DNA of 64,000 nucleotides from Lacisediminihabitans changchengi (GTDB lineage: Bacteria > Actinomycetota > Actinomycetes > Actinomycetales > Microbacteriaceae), in the NCBI RefSeq assembly GCF_016634425.1, contig NZ_JAEPES010000002.1:124001-188000 (forward strand), read 5' to 3'. Below, piece by piece: positions 42,664-50,337 of this stretch (its first letter is position 1; each line of letters starts with the position of its first letter). Both the position numbers and the translations under genes were made by a program. The notes under the pieces were generated by a model that saw only the letters and a program-made list of their open reading frames with translations, was not told the DNA's origin and ran no database searches.

Positions 42664-45085
42664 CGCGAAAGACTTTGTAGTCAACATCCTCGGCGACACG
42701 GCCGGCGTCGATAAGACGTTCGCGACGTTCGAGAAGCACGCGGGGAAAGTCGCGGCGGGTGTCGCGCTGTCGTTCGCTGCGGTCAAGGTCGGCGAGCTCA
42801 TTTCGGGCAACATGGACATTGCTCAGGGGCAGGCCAAGCTCAAAGCTCAGCTAGGCACCTCGGCGCAGGACAGCGGCGAGCTCGGCACCGTCGCGGGGCA
42901 GGTATGGGCCAAGGGGTTCACCGGCAGCATGGATGAGGTCAACGACGGCATCGCCGCGGTGACCCGCAACGTCGGCGACGTGGGCGACATCGGTGCTGAC
43001 GCCATGAACAAGATCACGACCAAGGCGCTCGTCACGGCCAAGGTGTTCGATCAGGATGTAGGACGCACGACGGCCGCGGTAGGCAAGATTCTCAAGGCCG
43101 GCCTCGCGCCCGACGCCGACGCAGCGTTCGACATCATCGACGCCGGGCTGCAGAGCAACGCGAACGAGGCCGACGACCTGCTCGACACGTTTACCGAATA
43201 CTCCACCGAGTTCCGACAGTTGGGCCTCGACGGGCAGACCGCACTCGGGCTGATCAACCAGGGACTGACTGCCGGCGCGCGAAACGCCGACATCGTGGCT
43301 GACGCGCTCAAGGAGTTCGCGATTCGCGGTCAGGGCGCAGTCATCAAGTCGACCGTCGACCAGGCCACCGCGACGGCTCGGGCGCAGGCGGCGGGTGAGA
43401 GCCTGGCGCGTGCGCAGGGCGACGAGCTCCGCGCGCAGCAATCGCTGAACGACGCTCGCAAGGATGCCGCCGACCGGCTGAGCGACATGTCGGATCAGTT
43501 GGTGTCGGCGCAACTCGGCGAACGCGGTGCAACTCTCGCTGTGCAACGGGCGCAGGAGAACCTGACCAAGACCATTCGCGACAAAGACTCGACCGGCCTC
43601 GACCGCGACGAGGCGCAACTCGCTCTCGAGAACGCAGAGCAGGCGCTCAAGGAGCAGAAGCAATCTGTCATCGACCTCGCCGCGGCGAAGGCCGACGCCG
43701 ACGCGAAGGGAGTCGACGGCAGCGAGCAGGTCGTCACCGCACAGCGCGCCGTGGTCGACTCCCACAAAGCGACCACGGTCGCGCAGAAGGAGAATGCCGC
43801 AGCGCAGACCGACTCCCGCGTGACGCTCACGGCCCTCGGGCTGGCATACAAGTCGATCGGGGTCGACGGGGTAAAGGCGCAGGAAGCAATTGCCGCGGGC
43901 GGGCCGGGTGCGAAGCAGGCGCTCGAGGACGTGCTCAACGGGCTGCGCGGGGTGGAAGACCCTGCACAGCGCAGTGCCCTCGCCGTGACGTTCTTTGGCA
44001 CCAAAGCCGAGGACATGCAGCAGGCGCTCTACGCGCTCGATCCGAGCAAAGCAGTCGACGGGCTTGACGACGTGACCGGCGCGTCTCAGCGCATGGTCGA
44101 CAGCATCGCGGACGGCCCGAAAAGCAAAGTCGACGGCATGAAGAACGCATTTAACAATTGGGCGTCGAGCATGGTATCGACCGAAGGGCCAGTCGGCGAC
44201 GTAGCGGCCGGCCTCATGGCCTTCGGGCCGGGCGCTGCAACCGTCCTAGGCGCCATTGCCCCGCTCGTCACCCTCACCGCCGCGCGGATCGCGGGAACGG
44301 CAGCCACAGCGGCCAACACCACGGCAACCGTCGCCAACAGCGCGGCATGGTACGCAAGCCCCGTCACGTGGATCGTGCTCGCAATCGTCGGCGCGATCGC
44401 CCTCCTGATCCTGGCAGCGGTCCTCATCGTCAAGAACTGGGGCGGCATATCGAAGTGGTTCGGCGAGCTCTGGCAGAACATCATCGTCGGCGTCAAGGCG
44501 TTCGTCGGGTGGCTCTGGGACGCCTTCACTACGTTTACGCCCCTCGGCATCATCATCAAGAACTGGGGCGCGATAACGGATTTCTTCAAGGGATTCTGGG
44601 ACGGCCTCGTGAAAGGCGCGACGGACGGCGTGCACTGGATCGGCGACCGCGTGAGCGCGATCGTCGGATTCTTCACCTCGATCCCCGATCGAGTCGGTGA
44701 CGCCTGGAACGGTCTGATCGGGCTGGTGCGCGACGTGATGCTGCACGTCACGAAATTCGCAGTCGAGGCGTGGAACAACACGCTCGGCGGGATGTCGTTC
44801 GATATGCCCTGGATTCTCGGCGGCGCGCACATCGCGTTCCCCAAGCTCAAGGTTCCGATGCTCGCCGAGGGAGGCATCGTCTCAAGTCCCACCCTCGCGC
44901 TCATCGGTGAAGCCGGCCCCGAGGCCGTGGTGCCTCTCAGTCGCTACAACGGCGGCGGGGGCGGCGATGCGTCGGTAGACGCGATTGTCGAAGCGCTCGA
45001 GCGGGCGCACATCCGTACCGAGGTCAACCTCGACGGCAGGCGACTGGTCAAAGCGCTCGACACCACCAACTCGGAGAAGCGCTAA
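42647..45085 (+). CDS. Phage tail tape measure protein
   Basis: 812 aa. The TTG at 42647 gives MEKTISAKDFVVNILGDTAGVDKTFATFEKHAGK, a normal tape-measure N-terminus, and overlaps the replication gene by 17 nt. A long helical middle (GESLARAQGDELRAQQSLNDARKDAADRLSDMSDQL and similar coiled coil, about 230-380) precedes hydrophobic segments (AIVGAIALLILAAVLIV). Tryptophan-rich repeats (VKNWGGISKWFGELWQNIIVGVKAFVGWLW, IKNWGAITDFFKGFWDGLV) follow, ending in LAEGGIVSSPTLALIGEAGPEAVVPL, the C-terminal motif of many siphophage tape measures. Tail length follows its length. No tail tube or chaperone genes accompany it. Confidence 0.88.
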   Translation: MEKTISAKDFVVNILGDTAGVDKTFATFEKHAGKVAAGVALSFAAVKVGELISGNMDIAQGQAKLKAQLGTSAQDSGELGTVAGQVWAKGFTGSMDEVNDGIAAVTRNVGDVGDIGADAMNKITTKALVTAKVFDQDVGRTTAAVGKILKAGLAPDADAAFDIIDAGLQSNANEADDLLDTFTEYSTEFRQLGLDGQTALGLINQGLTAGARNADIVADALKEFAIRGQGAVIKSTVDQATATARAQAAGESLARAQGDELRAQQSLNDARKDAADRLSDMSDQLVSAQLGERGATLAVQRAQENLTKTIRDKDSTGLDRDEAQLALENAEQALKEQKQSVIDLAAAKADADAKGVDGSEQVVTAQRAVVDSHKATTVAQKENAAAQTDSRVTLTALGLAYKSIGVDGVKAQEAIAAGGPGAKQALEDVLNGLRGVEDPAQRSALAVTFFGTKAEDMQQALYALDPSKAVDGLDDVTGASQRMVDSIADGPKSKVDGMKNAFNNWASSMVSTEGPVGDVAAGLMAFGPGAATVLGAIAPLVTLTAARIAGTAATAANTTATVANSAAWYASPVTWIVLAIVGAIALLILAAVLIVKNWGGISKWFGELWQNIIVGVKAFVGWLWDAFTTFTPLGIIIKNWGAITDFFKGFWDGLVKGATDGVHWIGDRVSAIVGFFTSIPDRVGDAWNGLIGLVRDVMLHVTKFAVEAWNNTLGGMSFDMPWILGGAHIAFPKLKVPMLAEGGIVSSPTLALIGEAGPEAVVPLSRYNGGGGGDASVDAIVEALERAHIRTEVNLDGRRLVKALDTTNSEKR

Positions 45086-45143
45086 CACACAAGTTTCCGC
45101 GGCGCCCGTCGCGGATCACCCCGAAAGAAAGAAGACCAACACA

Positions 45144-46457
45144 ATGGCATCGATCAAAGAGAACTACCGCAACCTTCTGGACGAACGGAAGGCCGCATGG
45201 GAGAAGGACGGCGCGCCGCTCGCAGAAATCGCCGCGGCCCGAGATTTCACGCCTGATGAGACGCGTCGATTTGATGACGCTGAGAGCACGTTTCTCGCTT
45301 ACTCGGCGCGGCTCAAGGCGCTCGACAACACGATGGAGCAGGAGCGGCAGATCGCGGAGTTCTCCGAGCAGCTCGCGGGCGGTGAGCAGCGGGTCGCACC
45401 GGGCACGACGTGGATCAACACGGACACCGGCCGGGAGGCCTCGCTACGGTCCAATCAGTCGTTCCTCTCGCACCCGGCCGCACGGTCGCGCGACGACAGC
45501 GGAGACGGGGCGCTGGCGCAGTACGGCAACCTCGGCGAAATGGTTCGAGCACTCGCCACGGCTGGCACCGGCTCGGCGGTCGTGCCCACCACGTGGAGCG
45601 GACAACTGATCGACCTCGCTCGGTCCAAATCGGCAGTCGCACAGGCCGGTGCCACGATTGTCCCAATGAACGCCAAGACCGTGAATATCGGTCGTCTTAC
45701 GGGCGACCCGACCGCTGCGTTCCGTGCCGAGAGCTCAGCGATCACGGCGAGCGATCCGACGTTCGACAATGTGACGCTGAGCGCCAAGACTCAGAGCGCA
45801 TTGGTGAAGGGCTCTCTCGAGTGGTTCCAGGACGCCGACAACGCCGAGTCGGTCGTCGTCAACGCCATGGCGCAGGCGATTGCGTCGAACCTCGACCTGA
45901 ACGCGCTGTACGGCGGTATCACGGCGGGAGCCGGGACGATCAGCCTCGCGACCCCGCCCAACCCGCGCGGCATCCTCGCAGCCCTGACCGCAACCAAGGC
46001 CGCGAACGTGATCGGCGGCGCCACCAACGGCACCGCGCAGACGACCGGGAGCTACTGGTCGGAAATCCTCGATCTGATCTACACCGTGCTGAACGGCAAC
46101 GAGACGCCGAACGCGCTGATCTGGTCAAGTAAGCTGGCGCAGCAGTACTCGAAGGCCACGGACACCACCGGGCAGCCGCTCAAGCGCCCGTCCGACGTGG
46201 AAGACCTGTCTCGGTTCGTCGTCAACCGCATCCCGTCGTACACGCAGGGAACGATGGTCAACCGTGCGAGCGACGCGTTCGCGGGCGACTGGTCGCAGCT
46301 TCTCATCGGCCAGCGTCTCGGCATCACGTTGCAGGTGCTCAACGAGCGGTTCGCAGACACCGGAGAAATCGGCATCGTCGCCCACTGGCGCGGCGACATC
46401 CAGCCCGCCCGGCCCGGCGCATTCGCGGTCTACCGCAGCTTGCAGGCCGCGGCGTGA
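45144..46457 (+). CDS. HK97-type major capsid protein
   Basis: 437 aa from ATG 45144 with GAAAGAAAGAA upstream. Residues ~1-110 form a charged helical delta-domain-like scaffold (KENYRNLLDERKAAWEKDG...FDDAESTFLAYSARLKALDNTMEQERQIAEFSEQL), followed by the HK97 fold: VVPTTWSGQLIDLARSKSAVAQAGATIVPMNAKTVNIGRLTGDPTAAFRAE, LVKGSLEWFQDADNAESVVVNAMAQAIASNLDLNALYGG, NALIWSSKLAQQYSKATDTTGQPLKRP and GIVAHWRGDIQPARPGAFAVYRSL. The capsid gene follows the tape measure gene, the reverse of the usual siphophage order, and no prohead protease is near. Confidence 0.88.
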   Translation: MASIKENYRNLLDERKAAWEKDGAPLAEIAAARDFTPDETRRFDDAESTFLAYSARLKALDNTMEQERQIAEFSEQLAGGEQRVAPGTTWINTDTGREASLRSNQSFLSHPAARSRDDSGDGALAQYGNLGEMVRALATAGTGSAVVPTTWSGQLIDLARSKSAVAQAGATIVPMNAKTVNIGRLTGDPTAAFRAESSAITASDPTFDNVTLSAKTQSALVKGSLEWFQDADNAESVVVNAMAQAIASNLDLNALYGGITAGAGTISLATPPNPRGILAALTATKAANVIGGATNGTAQTTGSYWSEILDLIYTVLNGNETPNALIWSSKLAQQYSKATDTTGQPLKRPSDVEDLSRFVVNRIPSYTQGTMVNRASDAFAGDWSQLLIGQRLGITLQVLNERFADTGEIGIVAHWRGDIQPARPGAFAVYRSLQAAA

Positions 46458-46630
46458 GTCAGTCTCGAGACGCGGGCGCGCTGCGCAGGGCCGCGAGGGA
46501 ACGGCTGTACGGCGAGTCTGATCGTCTCGGGATTGATCGGGACGAAGCGCACGAGGTGCTGCTTGGCGAAGGTGGTCCGTCGATCGATGCCACTCCCTCG
46601 GCAGGACAGACGAAGCCCGAGAACGCCTAA
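46454..46630 (+). CDS. Small hypothetical protein after the capsid gene
   Basis: 58 aa, GTG start overlapping the capsid stop by 4 bp (GTGA). Sequence MSQSRDAGALRRAARERLYG, then ESDRLGIDRDEAHEVLLG, is hydrophilic and helical. In siphophages the position after the capsid gene is often a head-tail connector or a small accessory gene; the size is too small for a known connector. No family assigned. Confidence 0.5.
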   Translation: MSQSRDAGALRRAARERLYGESDRLGIDRDEAHEVLLGEGGPSIDATPSAGQTKPENA

Positions 46631-46633
46631 CCC

Positions 46634-46708
46634 ATGAGCCGGCGTCAACCTCACCGCGCGACCGGGATGATGTCCAAGCGAGGTCGCGACCCACGGAAAG
46701 GATGGTAG
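46634..46708 (+). CDS. Possible 24-aa basic peptide
   Basis: ATG four nt after the previous stop encodes MSRRQPHRATGMMSKRGRDP and four more residues, then TAG. Seven of 24 residues are Arg/Lys. Short and weakly supported; it may be the relic of a larger gene. Confidence 0.2.
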   Translation: MSRRQPHRATGMMSKRGRDPRKGW

Positions 46709-46744
46709 CGAGCTGACCTTTCTCGGCTATGACCTACCAGCGCC

Positions 46745-46790
46745 ACAACGAACGGCCCGCCTCACCTCGAGGCGGGCCGTTCTGCGTTGT
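46745..46790 (+). terminator. Strong hairpin terminator of the structural operon
   Basis: AACGGCCCGCCTC (46751-46763) and GAGGCGGGCCGTT (46769-46781) pair perfectly around a 5-nt loop. Outer ACAACG and CGTTGT extend the stem. It closes the operon after the capsid and small genes. From here to 47488 I see no convincing gene. Confidence 0.85.
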
Positions 46791-47087
46791 GCGGTGTGGG
46801 CCATAGGGGAGAGGGCATCCGTCGTGCGGGCCGGTGAGCGAGACGCGTGGTGCTGTACTCGAGCAGAGTGAACAACTAGATCCGCCCATCAGGCAGCACA
46901 ACGACCCGCCCGCAACCGTGCCACGGATCACCACGACGCATCGAGCACGGCCAACGAAGACACGTCGCACCATGCCGGCACACCGATCAGCACCCGAGCT
47001 CGCCTGCCGCCCGATCTGCTCGCGCAGATTTTTACCATTTGCGCACGACGGACACCCGCGCGCTTCCCAAAACTCCCTCTCCCCGAG

Positions 47088-47103
47088 TCGAACAAACGTT
47101 CGC
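47088..47103. promoter_or_regulatory. LexA (SOS) box-like palindrome
   Basis: TCGAACAAACGTTCGC matches the actinobacterial SOS-box form TCGAAC-N4-GTTCGA at 11 of 12 fixed positions. It lies in the non-coding right end of the element, with no clear gene directly downstream on either strand. Confidence 0.5.
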
Positions 47104-47269
47104 ATGGGTACGCGTGGGCACATGGGCCGCGCTCGCGACCGAAATCGGGCGCGACGGATACCAGTTCGCCGGCCGATCCCGTCCCCTTAGATCGCCGGTA
47201 GCGCATGGGCGGCAGAGCGGCTTTACGGCAGCAGGCTACGCACCGAGCGCGATCGCGGAATGTCGCCGA

Positions 47270-47331
47270 GGCGTACCCACAGGCGTACCCCGACGACGAC
47301 GAACGGCGTACCCACAGATCGTGGGTACGCC
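47270..47331. repeat. GGCGTACCCAC repeat cluster with a perfect palindrome
   Basis: Copies at 47270-47280 and 47282-47291 (last base differs) and 47305-47315, plus an inverted GTGGGTACGCC at 47321-47331. The last two form a perfect 11-bp inverted repeat with a 5-bp spacer. Likely binding sites for an element-encoded protein. Confidence 0.7.
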
Positions 47332-47364
47332 GAATCAGAGCGAAGCTAGCTCAAGGCTCGTCCG

Positions 47365-47385
47365 TGGCAACATTTTGGCAACATT
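47365..47385 (+). other. Tandem arm-type integrase sites, attR side
   Basis: TGGCAACATT at 47365-47374 and 47376-47385, same orientation and 1-bp spacing as the attL-side pair, 103 nt from the attR core. Confidence 0.65.
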
Positions 47386-47488
47386 CGATCGAAATCGAGC
47401 CAAATCTAAACATGCTTGAGTAACCGAAAAAGCCCTAGATTCCGGGGTTTTTGGCGAATCGGCGCGTAGGCATTGAGCCGTTATTGGA

Positions 47489-47510
47489 GTTCGAATCCCT
47501 GTGGGGGCAC
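47489..47510 (+). other. attR core
   Basis: Second copy of the 22-bp attachment core. Only the T-loop to acceptor part of the tRNA is duplicated, so this is not a functional tRNA gene. Confidence 0.9.
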
Positions 47511-47549
47511 CGGGAGCCTGAGACTCTCAGCCCCCGATCGCAGGCTGCA

Positions 47550-47630
47550 GTCGACAGGATGCGGTGCTCGAGATCTCCGAATCGATCCTGTTGGCTGCAG
47601 ATTGGGCCGATGTGGCCTGTTGGCTGCACG
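47550..47630 (+). repeat. Intergenic palindromic element, second copy of the 10058-type
   Basis: GTCGACAGGATG (47550-47561) and ATCGATCCTGTTGGCTGCAG (47581-47600) align with 10058-10110 (GTCAACAGGATG and CATCCTGTTGAC), followed by a second CCTGTTGGCTGCA. It is placed right outside the attR end. Confidence 0.6.
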
Positions 47631-47690
47631 CGGGGGTGGCGCGTCACCCGCCTGGCCCGCAGACTCACCGCGGGCGTCGGTGCCCGCGAG

Positions 47691-47696
47691 TAGCGT
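47691..47696 (+). promoter_or_regulatory. -10 box of a leaderless promoter
   Basis: TAGCGT lies 7 nt before the ATG at 47704. Confidence 0.5.
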
Positions 47697-47703
47697 GCCC
47701 GGC

Positions 47704-48423
47704 ATGGACATCATCTTGGTTCCCGGTTTCTGGTTGGACGCATCGAGTTGGGACGACGTGACGCCACCGCTCGTCGCGGCGGGGCACCGCGTTCATCCGC
47801 TCACCCTGCCTGGGCTGGAATCGGTCGACGCGTCGCGCGCGGGCATCGGCCTACAGACGCACATCGACGCCGTGGTGGCGAAGATCGACGAAATCAGCAC
47901 GGGCGATGAGATCGGCGAGCCGGTCGTGCTCGTCGGGCACTCGGGTGGAGGCACGATCATCCATGGCGCCCTCGATGCTCGACCGGATGCCGTAGTTCGG
48001 GCTATCTACGTCGACAGCTTCCCGACGGGGGAGGGCATGTCGATCAACGACGGACTCCCGACGAACGGCGAAGAGATCCCGCTGCCGGCGTGGGACGTCT
48101 TCGATCAACCGGACCTGGTCGATCTCGATGACGAGTTGCGGGCGCAGTTCATCGCGCGGGCGATACCCGAACCGAGAGGGGTAGCCTTCGACAAGCTTCG
48201 GCTCACGGACGAGCGTCGGTACGCCGTGCCCGCGACGGTGATCGCCTGTGAGTTCAGCGGCGAGCAGGCACGCGCGTGGATAGCCGGCGAAGAGCCGTTC
48301 CTCGCGGAGCTCGGGCGGCTGCACGATGTGGAGTACGTCGATCTGCCGACCGGGCACTGGCCGCAGTTCAGCAGGCCCGCCGAGCTCGGTGCGCGCATCC
48401 TCGAGGCGGTCGAGCGCGGCTAG
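47704..48423 (+). CDS. Alpha/beta hydrolase
   Basis: 239 aa. Alpha/beta hydrolase fold: N-terminal IILVPGFWLDASSWDDVTPPLVAAGHRVHPLTLPG (oxyanion region), nucleophile elbow LVGHSGGG with Ser at about residue 81, and the catalytic His in LPTGHWPQFSRPAELG near the C-terminus. Soluble, single domain. The substrate is unknown; the family includes esterases and lactonases. ATG 47704 is supported by a TANNNT box; a longer frame would run back through the attR site. Confidence 0.88.
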   Translation: MDIILVPGFWLDASSWDDVTPPLVAAGHRVHPLTLPGLESVDASRAGIGLQTHIDAVVAKIDEISTGDEIGEPVVLVGHSGGGTIIHGALDARPDAVVRAIYVDSFPTGEGMSINDGLPTNGEEIPLPAWDVFDQPDLVDLDDELRAQFIARAIPEPRGVAFDKLRLTDERRYAVPATVIACEFSGEQARAWIAGEEPFLAELGRLHDVEYVDLPTGHWPQFSRPAELGARILEAVERG

Positions 48424-48487
48424 CACTTGAGCACCTGAGCACCTGAGCACTTGAGCACCTGAGCACCTGAGCACTTGAGCACCTGAA
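48424..48487 (+). repeat. GAGCACCT/GAGCACTT tandem repeat
   Basis: About eight 8- to 9-bp units (CACCTGAG and CACTTGAG) run directly after the hydrolase stop. The rest of the gap to 48638 holds no recognised feature. Confidence 0.8.
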
Positions 48488-48638
48488 TGCACACAGCGGG
48501 CCAAGAGCCACCCGAGACTCCCGACCCGCTTCCCGGGCGGGTGCCCACACGGTTGATCACGCGTGGGCGTGCACAACCGGGGTCTGGGGGAGTTGTCGCT
48601 AAACCTACGCCTGCGCAGGGCCGAAAGCCAGAGCGTGC

Positions 48639-49157
48639 CTAATCCGTCTCGCGCACGAGTCGACGGGCCGAGGTGAGGTAGAGGTAGGCCAACGCCGCGC
48701 AAGCCGCGACGACGAGCACCTGTCCAACCGGATCGCTGAGGGTCGTGAGGCCCAGGAGCCCGCCGAGCAAACCGAGCGCGGCGAGAACCCCGAGTACAGC
48801 AGCGATGACCCCCAGCGACCGGCTGAGCGTGGGCTTCGCGGTCATCCGCCACCACGCTCGCGGCGCGAAGTAGTCCTCGTTGGTCCCGCGGAAGGTGCGG
48901 ACCGCCCAGAAGTACACGAACGCGAAGACGACCAACGCGAGCACGTCGAGCAAAATGACGGTCGGCTTCAGCAGCGACACCGACGAGACGAGCCCGAGCC
49001 AGAAGAACGCGGCAACGACGATGTACAGCAGCTTGTACTGCCAGGTGACGATGCGCCAGGGCCGAAAGGTCACAGATCCTCGTTCCGGCCGGGGCGGAGT
49101 GGCGGCCGTGAACGACGATAGCCGGGATGTCGGCGGTCTGAGGTCAGCGGACTGCAT
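48639..49157 (-). CDS. Hypothetical multi-pass membrane protein
   Basis: 172 aa if started at ATG 49157. The N-terminal ~30 residues are Pro/Ser/Arg-rich and come from short DNA repeats (CAGCGGTCTGCATGT units at 49130-49195), so the start is uncertain. The body has four hydrophobic segments (YKLLYIVVAAFFWLGLVSSVSLL; VILLDVLALVVFAFVYFWAV; LGVIAAVLGVLAALGLLGGLL; VLVVAACAALAYLYLTSA) and a loop RTFRGTNEDYFAPRAWWRMTAKP. No family is recognised. Confidence 0.65.
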   Translation of the reverse strand: MQSADLRPPTSRLSSFTAATPPRPERGSVTFRPWRIVTWQYKLLYIVVAAFFWLGLVSSVSLLKPTVILLDVLALVVFAFVYFWAVRTFRGTNEDYFAPRAWWRMTAKPTLSRSLGVIAAVLGVLAALGLLGGLLGLTTLSDPVGQVLVVAACAALAYLYLTSARRLVRETD

Positions 49158-49304
49158 GTGAGCGGTCTGGATGCCAGCGGTCTGCATGTCGGCGGTAATG
49201 TACACGCGTCGATCGCGCCGAGCCACCGCCAGTCGACATTGCGGCGCGGATGCGTCAGTGAGGGTACGTTCCACCCCGTCGGCAACCCGAGGGAGAGAAC
49301 ACTC

Positions 49305-50318
49305 ATGTCCACACAATCACGCGGCGTCGCCGTCGTCACCGGAGGCACCGCCGGGCTCGGAAGAGCGACGGTGCGCGAGCTCGCCGCCCGCGGCTGGGAC
49401 GTCGCCATCCTGGCGCGAGGCGAGGATGGCTTGGCCGCGACGACGGCCGAGGTGATCGCCGCAGGTCGACGCAGTCTCGGCATCCCGACCGATGTCTCGG
49501 ATGTCGACGCCGTTGAGCGGGCCGCCGACCGCATCGAGGCCGAACTCGGCCCCATCGAGCTCTGGGTGAACGACGCGATGGTCGGCGTCTTCGGTGAGTT
49601 CCTCAGCACGAGCGCAGTGGACTTCGAGCGCGCCACCGCCGTCAATTACTTCGGGTTCGTGAACGGAACGAGAGCAGCGCTGGCCCGGATGGTCCCGCGG
49701 GATCGGGGCCACGTCATCCAGGTCGGATCGGCTCTCGGGCACCGTGGCATTCCGCTGCAGGCCGCGTACTGCGGCGCGAAGCACGCGGTGGAGGGCTTCA
49801 CCGAGTCGGTGGTCTCCGAGCTCACGCATGCCAAGAGCACGGTGGCACTGTCGGTGGTCGACATGCCGGCCCTCAACACCATCCAGTTCGAGTGGGTCAA
49901 GTCGCAGCTGCCGCACCACCCGCAGCCGGTGCCGCCGATCTTCGAGCCGGAGGTGGGAGCGACGGCGATAGCGGATGTCGCGGATCGACCGAGGCGTCGC
50001 ACCTGGGTCGGCGAACCAACGGTGGGTACCATCCTCGGGCAGCGCTTCGCCCCGAGGTTTCTCGACTGGTATCTCGCCCGCACCGGGTACAGCGGCCAGC
50101 AGGCCGCAGACAAGGATGCCAGCAACCCGATGCTGCCCGACAACGTCTACGCGCCGGCCAGCGGCGACCACGGCGCCCGCGGGAGTTTCAGCGATCGCGC
50201 GCATACGTCGTCCCCCCAGATCTGGCTGATCGGTCACCGACGGCTCAGCGCGGCGATCGGTGGCGCGGTCTGCGCGCTCGCCGCGGTGGTGGCGGTGCGG
50301 AGTCTGGCGAGGCGGTGA
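49305..50318 (+). CDS. SDR-family oxidoreductase with C-terminal membrane helix
   Basis: 337 aa. Classical SDR: cofactor motif VVTGGTAGLGRA at residues 10-21, the NDA motif (WVNDAMVGVFG), catalytic Ser in VIQVGSALGHRG, and the YxxxK pair in AAYCGAKHAVEGF. The C-terminal extension (about 240-337) is unlike a simple SDR and ends with a hydrophobic helix (LSAAIGGAVCALAAVVAVRSLA), suggesting membrane attachment. GAGGGAGAG lies before the ATG. Substrate unknown. Confidence 0.88.
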   Translation: MSTQSRGVAVVTGGTAGLGRATVRELAARGWDVAILARGEDGLAATTAEVIAAGRRSLGIPTDVSDVDAVERAADRIEAELGPIELWVNDAMVGVFGEFLSTSAVDFERATAVNYFGFVNGTRAALARMVPRDRGHVIQVGSALGHRGIPLQAAYCGAKHAVEGFTESVVSELTHAKSTVALSVVDMPALNTIQFEWVKSQLPHHPQPVPPIFEPEVGATAIADVADRPRRRTWVGEPTVGTILGQRFAPRFLDWYLARTGYSGQQAADKDASNPMLPDNVYAPASGDHGARGSFSDRAHTSSPQIWLIGHRRLSAAIGGAVCALAAVVAVRSLARR

Positions 50319-50337
50319 TGGTCGGGTCGGGTCGGGT

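Larger units (their letters stand above)
38673..47510. mobile_element. Integrated phage-derived element (8.8 kb) in the tRNA-Leu gene
   Basis: Bounded by an identical 22-bp repeat (38673-38694 and 47489-47510) that starts at the T-loop side of tRNA-Leu and ends one base past it. Contents in order: integrase and a DNA-binding protein on the minus strand; then on the plus strand an excisionase-like gene, three small coupled genes, a replication protein, a tape measure protein, an HK97-type capsid protein, a 58-aa gene, a terminator, and about 700 nt of non-coding DNA with a LexA-like box, palindromic repeats and arm sites. No terminase, portal, protease, connector, tail tube or lysis gene is seen. 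It is either a defective prophage or a minimal satellite. Confidence 0.9.

Noticed and set aside
46834..47419. Overlapping 118- and 126-codon frames in the element's right end
   Set aside because: No start signals, no recognisable domains, and they run over the LexA-like box, the palindromic repeats and the arm sites.
47489..47510. Second tRNA-Leu gene at the right end of the element
   Set aside because: Only the T-loop-to-acceptor segment is duplicated; there is no anticodon or D-arm, so it is the attR core.
48424..48487. Second CRISPR-like or att-type repeat
   Set aside because: Simple 8- to 9-bp tandem repeat without spacers.
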